From the NCBI GenBank assembly GCA_000827265.1, contig KN834818.1, positions 254,408 through 280,052 on the forward strand: a stretch of 25,645 bases of DNA, read 5' to 3'. A program made the translations under genes and the position numbers. Below, in pieces: positions 18,974 through 25,645 of the stretch. How positions within the stretch are numbered: position 1 is the stretch's first letter; the number at the start of each line of letters is the position of its first letter. This DNA is from Collybiopsis luxurians FD-317 M1. Taxonomy: Eukaryota > Basidiomycota > Agaricomycetes > Agaricales > Omphalotaceae. The notes under the pieces are model-generated. The model worked only from the letters and a program-made list of their open reading frames with translations, ran no database searches and was not told the DNA's origin.

Positions 18974-21055
18974 TCATTGAAGGAGTGTAAGATTGAGCTG
19001 TTCAGCTATGCCATTTTCTTTGGGAGTGTTGTGGACAGTGAAGCGGTGGACGGTACCATGATTCTTCAGGTGAGTCTTGAATTCTTCATCAATGTATTCT
19101 CCACCAATGTCGGAGTGAAAATTTTTGATTATGGCCTTCAGGTGATTATGGATGAGGGATTTGTATTGGACATAAGCTTGAAAAGCTTCACTCTTGGCAC
19201 GGAGCAAGAACAGGTGAGTGAGTTGGGAGTGATCATCAGTGAATGTGACAAAGTAACATTTTCCTCCTTTAGATTCAACGGTTGCTGGTCCCCAGATGTC
19301 CGAATGAATCTGTTCACCAAATTCCTTAGCACGCTCCCCTTTGCGCACCTTTGGAACTGGTTTGTGTGACATCTTGGCAAAGATGCATGTGTCGCACTGT
19401 GGTGCATCATTGTTCTCTAAAGCAACACCATTGACAAAGCCTCCACGGACAAGATTTTCTGCAGCTTGGTGGGGGGTGTGACCCATACATTGGTGGAGTT
19501 CATCCAAGGTGAGCATCTCAACAGCAGCATCAGCTTCCTCGGTGCTGACGATACGATACAGTCCATTGGATTTGGGTATGGTGCCAACAAGTGTGCCATC
19601 TTTGTATCTGATCTTGGCCTTCCCATTGCCAAAGGTGACAGTGTATCCAGCATCGTCAAGACATCCAATAGAAATGAGGGTGTTGGCTAACTCAGGAACA
19701 TAGAGAGTGCTCAGTAGTGTGAGATCATTGGACTGGATCAGAATGGAAGCCTCTCCACAGTGAGTAGCTTCAAAGAATGTCTTGTTGGCAGTGTTAAATT
19801 GCCTCAGAGGACAGCACTCAATACTCTCAAAGAGTGACAGATCAGGGGATATATGTTTCGTACAGCCCGAGTCCAGGATGTGCGTAAAGGTACGGCTCTC
19901 ATCTTCTGGAGTAATGTGATTTGCCAAATCGAGTAGAGCAAGTTTGTCAGAAGAGATATAGACATCATGGAGATTTATGTTGGTGGCTACTACACAGGTA
20001 GGTTTGAGAGTTCCACAGGCTTTGTGGTAGATGGACTGATCATACCATATGTCAGTTTTGGCATCCCAATGGTATAACTTGAGCATAAGTTCGGCACATG
20101 CTTCGGCACAGTCTAGAGCGGCTCTCCCAAAGGGATAGCGCGGGCTCCTGTGAGCATAGTATTCACTGTCAGAGTCATCAGAGTCAGAGACAGGTTGGAG
20201 AGATGGGGGTTCATCATCATCGGAAGAATCAGAGACAGGAGCAAGAGGTGGTGGTCTGTCATCATCTTCATCAGCAAGACCAAACAAGGGGTCATTGAGA
20301 TTGGTGTCAGTGGAAGTGGCACTGCAAGTTTCAAATAGATTGTCCACATCGGAATCACTAAGATTTGAGTTGGAGTCGGAGCCTCTGGTGAAGTAAGCAA
20401 AATCGTCCTTGGCTATATTAGCCTGTCCATCCTTATTCCCTCCCCCTGACTGACTGTTCCTGTTAGAAGTATCCTTCTTCTCCTTACACGGGAATGGGCA
20501 GTCTTTTGAGATATGTCCCTGCTTGTTACAGTTGTAACATTGGTGTCCTTCACCATTGTGATTTCCACCTCGGCCTTGGCCACAGCCATGACCATGGAAG
20601 CCATTGCTGGACTGCATACGGGAGTCAGCAGAAAGAGCTACGTCAGGGTTCTTTGGCTTTGAGGTTGTATTGGAGGATTTTGAATTGGGGTTGAGATACT
20701 GCCAACGGTCCTTCAGATTATGGATAAGGTCTGGCATCGAGATAGTGATTCTGGCAATACAAGCAATTGAGAGGACACTGTCAATATGCTCCTTGTACTT
20801 GCGGGGGATAATCTTGAGCACATGAGAATGCTGTTTGGAGTCAGTAACTTCACCGCCAGCATCACAGATCTCCTTGACTAGTTCTTCATCCTCTTCAAGG
20901 AAGTTGACAAGATTTCCTCCTTTAGTCCAGGTGCAAGCCTCCCATTTCCCTTTCATCTCAGATATGCCAACTTCGCTCCTTACTTGGAGTTCCTCAATGA
21001 GGTTCAGCCAAATATCGTAAACATGCCCAGCTGTTAGGACCTTTACTACCTTTGT
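18974..21055 (-). pseudogene. copia gag, protease and integrase core
   Basis: From the first ATG (20956) there are 660 codons to TGA at 18974. Order: a gag helical region (WEACTWTKGGNLVNFLEE), a CCHC zinc knuckle CYNCNKQGHISKDC (about residues 138-151), an acidic Ser-rich spacer, then the aspartic protease core LDSGCTKHI. A GAG-pre-integrase zinc site follows (HQCMGH..CDTC), and then an integrase core with HSDIWGP, FHSDIGGEY and TPKENGIAEQ giving the D,D,E triad. Gag-like sequence continues in frame upstream of that ATG (AGHVYDIWLNLIEELQ) as far as 21055, so the ATG at 20956 is internal and the true N-terminus has been cut off by the gypsy insertion. The integrase part looks intact up to the stop. 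Confidence 0.92.
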
Positions 21056-21726
21056 TGTTAGAAGCTTGTAGCAGGTTCAGTGAGTAGAAAGTAATTTATT
21101 ATACCACAGCCGAGACAGAGTACGCGATGGGGAGTCGCTACATACGACAAGTGATCAAGTCCTGTACGGTTTGAGTATTTGATATAGAGGAATGATCCTC
21201 GAGTGTTGAATAACAATTCTAGTAGCTCAGTGTGACTAGAGATTGTATATTGAAAGGACTCATTAAGACAGTATTAATGAGGGTTGACTCAGAAGGTTCG
21301 TGACTTGGTGTCCATTTACCCTACAAGACAGAATATTTGAGAGGCTACGGCAGTCGAATAGTCTTGTCGATCAGTTTGACAAGTGAGAAGTGGATATGCC
21401 AGTGACTCAGTGTCAATGGGGTTTGCTCAACTCAGTGTTAAGCAGAATAATATTATAGACTAGTGAACAAGAGAACAGAAACAACACAGATCAAGATAGT
21501 TCAGGTAATAACAGCATTATTGTGAGAGATGTAGGTACAAGGCTTTTATACTCTGTGGGAAGACATGTGGTCTTGTGAATAGAAGTTTGGAATGAGCAAC
21601 TGGTTAGTCCGCCTCACAAAATGCGTGTTGGATTTGGAGAGCCGAATTGATTGGTAAGACTATTATCAAGTCGTGTGGTGAGTGTAGTGGTTGGAGAGAG
21701 CAGAAAAAATAGTGTAGGGCATAACA
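21056..21726 (-). mobile_element. gypsy 3' LTR, 671 bp
   Basis: Minus-strand ends are TGTTATGCCC..TTCTAACA, with a 5-bp terminal inverted repeat (TGTTA/TAACA). A polypurine run of eight G lies 3 bp outside the start. A TATA box on the minus strand (TATAAAA, plus coordinates 21544-21550) falls about 177 nt into the LTR, as expected for U3. The other edge meets copia gag sequence directly; the adjacent 5 bp (TTTGT, 21051-21055) are the predicted target-site duplication. Confidence 0.8.
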
Positions 21727-21729
21727 TTA

Positions 21730-21737
21730 CCCCCCCC
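21730..21737 (-). promoter_or_regulatory. gypsy polypurine tract next to the LTR
   Basis: Eight G on the minus strand followed by TAA and then the LTR start TGTTATGCCC. This is the expected place for the plus-strand primer. The flanking purine-rich sequence (CTTTCGAGGGCTCAAGG) resembles the tract at 25295-25320. Confidence 0.7.
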
Positions 21738-21868
21738 AAGGGCCTTGAGCCCTCGAAAGGACACGTAGCTTTTGATGCGACACAGTGTTGTGACTGCCAT
21801 GCCGTCAGATTGAGTTTTCGATGTGCCGGCTGCCAAATTTCAATCAAAAACTCTAAGTCCGAAGCCCT

Positions 21869-21874
21869 TATAAA
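21869..21874 (+). promoter_or_regulatory. TATA box of antisense gene 1
   Basis: TATAAA lies 55 nt before the ATG at 21924, followed by a T/C-rich stretch (TTTCTTCTTTTCCTCTTACC) typical of fungal transcription starts. It sits only about 140 bp inside the element from the LTR and points away from it, so gene 1 has its own promoter rather than using the LTR. Confidence 0.6.
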
Positions 21875-21923
21875 GCTGGCACTCTGGGTTTTTGAGTCAA
21901 TTTCTTCTTTTCCTCTTACCACT

Positions 21924-23833
21924 ATGTCATCTTCTCAAGCATTTTCTGACCAGCCTATTGCATCATCAAGTGCTTCAGGAGGGTCGCAACCCCGACTGAT
22001 TATCAAAATTCTGCAGTCCCTTCAATTGGCGTCCATGGTTCCATTTTCCAATGCTCTTCCCTCTGCTCCCCCAGCAGCCAAGAAGATGCGACGTGTGGCC
22101 TTTGAGTGCAGTACACATCTCAGCTATCCCTCAATTTCTATTACAGATTGCGTTCCCTCTATCCTTCCTACTGGTCTCCAGCCCATCTACGAAGATGCAT
22201 ATCTTGCCAATTTGAGTCCCAAGGTCTTGGATAGGGTAGCTGCTGATGAGTGGAAGGACATTTTCGGACATTACCCATCTTGCGAATACTGCGCATCACA
22301 TAACCTTCAATCCACTTGCTCCCTTCGCCCCAATTTCTTGTCCTGTACCACTTGCGAAGTGAACTATCCTTCTAGCAAGAAGTTCTGTTCCTTCAAGAGT
22401 GTCTTTTGACTCCTCCAATTCCATATCCTTGCCAAACTCCCCCTCATTGTTGCATATTGTTTTGTCTCAAGTCGGGGATTATTTACTATTTGGGACAAGG
22501 AATGGACTGCTTTAACGATGGGGTTACGAAATGTTCCTTACTATGGTAGTCATCCTGAGGAGTTAGGATTGTTGTCGGATAGACTGAAGGTTCCGGAAGG
22601 CAAAAGAAAAGCAGGTAAGTCCAGTGTATCTGTGATAGGATAAGTGCTTATCATCATTCTAGTTGTCTCTTTGACCGCCTTTTGCAAGAGTCAGCTCCTT
22701 CAGCAAGAGAGGGAGCTTCTAGGGGAGCCAAGTTGCAAGCAAGTTGTTCCGGCTCCATCTCGCAAAGGAAAGGAGGTCATTTGTGACCCCATAGATATTG
22801 ATGTCGAGATGGAGGCTCCTGACACTATGGAATCCATGGAATTGGACTACCCAGAGGAGGTCCCTTCCACCTCTGCTCTTGTTCCTGCAGCGCCTGCTCC
22901 CACTCCGACGAAGCCTGCAGTCATATGGAAAGTCAACGATAGGCAATCTTATTGTGAGGTTTCCGGTTTGAAAACTTGGTTTTTTGAACCTCTCATCAAA
23001 CCGGTTCCTTCTGACAGTACTATTCTGTCTCGAGATGACAGTAAGTTTTTCTTTTTGAGTGTTGTTTTTTACTCATACAGTCATCTTAACTAACTCCATT
23101 TCTAGTGATTCGCGCTGCAATCGAATGCATCATTATGCAAGTTGCTGAGCTGTTGTCCAGTTGCAGTAAGGTAATGATGGAGCAAGATCTCTGGGCTTTG
23201 GCGGATGGATTGGTTCAAGGCATTTTTAATGATCTCGAGGAGCAAATGGTGAGTAACTCCTTCATTTCTGGCCTTTCATTGTATCACTAATTGTTTCCGC
23301 ATCCCCTTCATAGAAACATCCCTCTTCCGAACCTCCTGCCCCTTTCTCGAATTCCAGGTTAACCCAGTTTGTCGAGTCTCTCTCGATGATCAATTTGTCC
23401 TCTGCCAATATCATTGATGCTCAGCAAGATGAGCTCCTCTGAGCCTATTGGGAGTATCAAGCTTTGTCACAGAAGTCGGATTGTTTGGAGACCGAGAATC
23501 TCCATTTGCAGGAACAGGTGTCTTCGTGGGACGGTCAGTTGGAGGAGAAGGATGAGGAGCTAACTTGTCTGAAATCCTTCGTGAGGCATTTCAAGGGCGA
23601 CGTTCCGTCATCAGTGAGTTTCTTCCTCCTTGTTCAACTGACTTAGGATTTAATGGAATTTTTTGTAGGAGATTCAGCAATTGAGAGAGGCATTGGAGGG
23701 GCAAAAGAGTGAGATTGAGAGTTTGAAGAAGAAATTGGCTGCCAGTGAAGAGGCCTGTCGAGTCGCAGCAGAAGAGTCGAAGTCGCGAGATGAAGAACTT
23801 GCCCAGCTTCGGCAGCTTTTTGAGTCAGTTTGA
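21924..23833 (+). pseudogene. antisense gene 1: six-cysteine cluster plus coiled coil, two internal stops
   Basis: Five exons: 21924-22614, 22663-23040, 23106-23248, 23314-23613, 23669-23833. All four introns are GT..AG (48-65 nt), and every phase agrees, giving 558 codons. Two in-frame TGA codons interrupt it (22407-22409 at codon 162; 23440-23442 at codon 447), with coherent protein on both sides of each. Residues 1-60 are Ser/Pro-rich and end in a basic stretch. Cysteines at 120, 123, 132, 141, 144 and 155 give CX2C-X8-C-X8-CX2C-X10-C, similar to but looser than a Zn2Cys6 cluster. The middle is acidic and Pro-rich (about 255-310). Exons 4 and 5 are strongly heptad-like (EIQQLREALEGQKSEIESLK), i.e. 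coiled coil. The last TGA (23831-23833) may also be secondary; the frame then runs to TAG at 23882. I do not recognise the family. A nuclear, DNA-binding role is only suggested by the cysteines. Confidence 0.7.
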
Positions 23834-24131
23834 GGGCAGTTTGCTGCTGCCTTGCCTTCAAAACCTTCTTCTAGTAGTTCATAGGACTTTTGGCTTGTAA
23901 ACTTGTATCTAGATAGCTCCCTCCTATTCTGAAATTCTTCTTTTTGCACTTCCTTCTGAATTAAATCCTTTCTTTCTTTTTTGGGCCCCTCCTTTGTGTG
24001 AATAAGAAATTGCCCCAGGTTCAAAATAAGAGATCTCCTGAGAATTGAAGTATTCAAAACTTTTCCATGAGGCATATGCATGTGGCTGCACATTTTGTTC
24101 CTTATTAGGTTTGTATCGGGCATCCTTGTCT

Positions 24132-24140
24132 CAATAAAAG
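24132..24140 (+). promoter_or_regulatory. possible TATA element of antisense gene 2
   Basis: CAATAAAAG followed by GACACTCG lies 52-60 nt before the ATG at 24192, the same distance as the TATA box of gene 1, which is likewise followed by GGCACTC. A pyrimidine-rich stretch (CTCTTTCTCTATCCTC) follows. The match to TATA consensus is weak, so this rests mainly on the parallel. Confidence 0.4.
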
Positions 24141-24191
24141 GACACTCGTCAAGACTCTTTCTCTATCCTCATTTCGAGATCCTTCCTTGTC

Positions 24192-25136
24192 ATGGCTTCC
24201 CCTTCTCCCTTCGACTCTGCTTCGTTCCTAGATCATCTCGCTGATGCTGCTGAGAGTATTTCTCAAGTCGTATCTGATCAGGACATCCTTGTGAACCAAG
24301 CTCGTTGTGAGTTCGGGCAGCTGCAAAGGGTTGTCGAGGGTCAATCCAATGAGATCCACGAGTTGTGAGAACTCTTGAGTCGAATCACGCAGGAATTTGA
24401 AGATAAGATGCTTGAGTCATCTGTATGTCTTTTTTGACTTGTCATAGGGTTTCCATGGCTCACTGATCCTTCCTAGCGAGATGCCCAGGAAGCCAGATAT
24501 CTTCACGAAGCTGCTGAAGTGACCATTAAGGAGCAAGATCAGGTTATTAAGGAGTTGCGAGACTCTCTCATTGAGTCCCACAACCTCCAACTTGCTGCTG
24601 AAGCTTTGGCCCAGGGGTGTGGAGTTGAATTATCTCGATTTCACAGCATTTATGAGGAGCTTCATTGTCTCTTGAATATTGGAGATCTGCCCTTGGAACC
24701 AGTAACTACTAGCACCATTGCCCCTATGGACATATGGGGTGGTCCTTCATCTGAATCCTTTCCTTTCGAGATGAAGAGTGACTCCACTCCCAATTCCCTA
24801 TCCAACTTTGTTCCTTCTCTCGATACCACTTCCCTTCCCAGTACTCTCATCAAGACTCGCAATACATCTCCTGTAGTGATCTTTTTGTCTGGTCACCCTA
24901 ATGCCTACTTTGTTCACACTGGGGAGGATCCTTTGACCTATTCATTGGTCAAGAAGAATGAAGATGAATTGGCAGATCCCAGCCTCCATATGGCTTTGTC
25001 CTTGCAGGATATATGGGAGCAGATGGAGATCGAGCGTGTTGAAGATTTATATGCCCAGGAACTGGAGGAAGTATTTGGAATCCCTTTCGATGTTCAAGCC
25101 AAACATGACAAATTAAGCGAGTTGTCCTTTGACTAG
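24192..25136 (+). pseudogene. antisense gene 2: coiled-coil protein of unknown function, one internal stop
   Basis: Two exons, 24192-24422 and 24477-25136, separated by a phase-0 GT..AG intron of 54 nt, give 296 codons. TGA at 24366-24368 (codon 59) interrupts an otherwise coherent helix. Residues 1-140 are predominantly heptad-like (GQLQRVVEGQSNEIHEL; KEQDQVIKELRDSLIES). A Ser/Thr/Pro-rich middle follows, then a conserved-looking block (VVIFLSGHPNAYFVHTGED) and an acidic helical tail (DIWEQMEIERVEDLYAQELE). It ends 206 bp from, and convergent with, the chromodomain reading frame. I do not recognise it. It may work with antisense gene 1, since both are coiled-coil proteins in tandem with similar leaders, but that is inference. 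Confidence 0.68.
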
Positions 25137-25294
25137 TCCTTCCGTTTCAGCCTTCTGTACCTGTATATCCCAATCTATGCCCACTGTATGCTTTATTTCC
25201 CTGAAATGGAATTATGAATTTGTTATGATTTTTGATAATAATAGAGAGAAACATGTTGAGAAATTGGAAATGAAAACTTGAAGTATTGCTTTTA

Positions 25295-25301
25295 CCCCCC
25301 C
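25295..25301 (-). promoter_or_regulatory. second polypurine-like tract
   Basis: Seven G followed by TAA on the minus strand, 41 nt past the pol stop. The surrounding order (TCGAAA, CTCAA, CCTT, G run, TAA) parallels that beside the LTR at 21730-21755. It could be a duplicated or ancestral polypurine tract, or a central one. No LTR-like TG start follows it. Confidence 0.5.
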
Positions 25302-25342
25302 TTTAAGGTTGAGGTTTCGATTTCAAGAGTCGTTTCTCCCAA

Positions 25343-25645
25343 TTAAATGACAGCTTCAGCTGCTTGTCTCAACTCCCTTTCCTCCTCATCTCGCAGGGCT
25401 AGGCTTTCGAGTTCTTTGAGGAGCTCGAGAGGTAACTTTCGTTTCCTCGGATGTGCTTTCTCCCACTCGCGAATCAAATCAATACTTCCTACCATACCTT
25501 TCCAGGGAATCCAGGACTCCTCATCATACCCTTTCCATTTGATCAAGTACTGGATTCCTCTGTCCATTTCTCCCATTGGACAACTGTCTTTTATCAACTC
25601 GACTTCATATTCTGGTTCCCCTTTAATGAAGTATTGGTGGAGGTT
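25343..25645 (-). CDS. C-terminus of gypsy pol with chromodomain, partial
   Basis: The frame is open from the window end to TAA at 25343-25345, giving 100 codons. A chromodomain is evident: PEYEVELI, then QYLIKWKGYDEESWIPW, then a C-terminal helix LIREWEKAHP, followed by a charged Lys/Arg/Glu tail (LLKELESLALRDEEERELRQ). The aromatic positions (Y of EYEV, W of IKWKGY, W of ESW) fit a methyl-lysine cage, which in chromoviruses is thought to guide integration to heterochromatin. Integrase and RT must lie beyond the right edge. No disruption is visible in this part. Confidence 0.88.
   Translation of the reverse strand, partial: NLHQYFIKGEPEYEVELIKDSCPMGEMDRGIQYLIKWKGYDEESWIPWKGMVGSIDLIREWEKAHPRKRKLPLELLKELESLALRDEEERELRQAAEAVI

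Larger units (their letters stand above)
16350..21055 (-). mobile_element. degenerate Ty1/copia retrotransposon, 5'-truncated
   Basis: Minus-strand order from 21055 downward is gag, zinc knuckle, protease, integrase, reverse transcriptase, RNase H, polypurine tract, LTR. Integrase before RT is the Ty1/copia order. Similarity to a gag protein runs in frame up to 21055, where a gypsy LTR starts, so the gag N-terminus and the 5' LTR are missing here and should lie beyond the gypsy element. At least three in-frame TGA codons and two frameshifts show this copy is dead. Confidence 0.92.
21056..25645 (-). mobile_element. 3' part of a Ty3/gypsy chromodomain element carrying antisense genes
   Basis: The element runs off the right end of the window. 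Seen here on the minus strand are the C-terminus of pol with its chromodomain (25645-25343), a polypurine-like tract (25301-25295), 3.5 kb containing two genes on the opposite strand, a second polypurine tract (21737-21730), and the LTR. Chromodomain-ended pol and a TG..CA LTR define a chromovirus-type Ty3/gypsy. The large opposite-strand block is not part of a standard gypsy plan. Alternatively, the pol fragment and the LTR could belong to different elements flanking a host gene pair. Confidence 0.65.

Noticed and set aside
20954..20956. ATG taken as the start of copia gag
   Set aside because: Gag-like sequence continues in frame upstream to 21055, so this methionine is internal and the real start is missing.
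22380..22450. An intron hiding the TGA at 22407
   Set aside because: No suitable GT donor with an in-phase acceptor was found, and the same frame continues with plausible protein straight after the stop, so a nonsense mutation is simpler.

Overview
The window looks like nuclear DNA of a filamentous fungus, most probably an agaricomycete basidiomycete. Support: GT..AG introns of about 48-65 nt inside otherwise continuous reading frames; a NACHT protein that opens with the F-x-I-N-x-G-T-F-x-x-V-G type N-terminus I associate with basidiomycete NLRs; decayed remains of a fungal seven-helix membrane protein; and nested LTR retrotransposons. I see no RNA genes, no CRISPR array and nothing bacterial. 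The organism call is inference from protein style, not from a marker gene.

Layout. (1) 1-6550 is mostly AT-rich or pyrimidine-rich DNA without a convincing gene. It holds a broken ankyrin-repeat fragment (667-1594), an imperfect long inverted repeat centred near 2186, one unrecognised two-exon ORF (2608-3079), and a short duplication near 6221-6375 in which one copy looks exactly 'spliced' relative to the other. (2) 6777-11907 is the one clearly intact gene: a five-exon NLR-type receptor (short N-terminal motif, NACHT NTPase, winged-helix-like segment, about 30 ankyrin repeats; 1637 aa by my splice model). Its Walker A loop sits in a 25-nt micro-exon. (3) 12322-12580 is a fragment of a second NLR copy, and 13187-14536 (minus) is a decayed seven-TM protein gene. 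(4) 16350-21055 (minus) is a degenerate Ty1/copia retrotransposon with a 258-bp LTR, truncated in gag. (5) 21056 to the window end is the 3' part of a Ty3/gypsy chromodomain retrotransposon (minus) whose 671-bp LTR abuts the truncated copia gag, so gypsy probably inserted into copia.

The most unusual feature is in the gypsy element. Between the chromodomain end of pol (25343) and the 3' LTR (21726) lie two intron-containing genes on the opposite strand (21924-23833 and 24192-25136). Both are predicted coiled-coil proteins, the first with a six-cysteine Zn2Cys6-like cluster. Each has a TATA-like box close upstream. The whole 3.5-kb block is bracketed by two similar polypurine-tract motifs. Both genes now carry in-frame TGA stops, so this copy is decayed, but their clean splice phases indicate that they were once real genes. 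The NLR locus and the antisense gene module of the gypsy element are the two places most worth following up.
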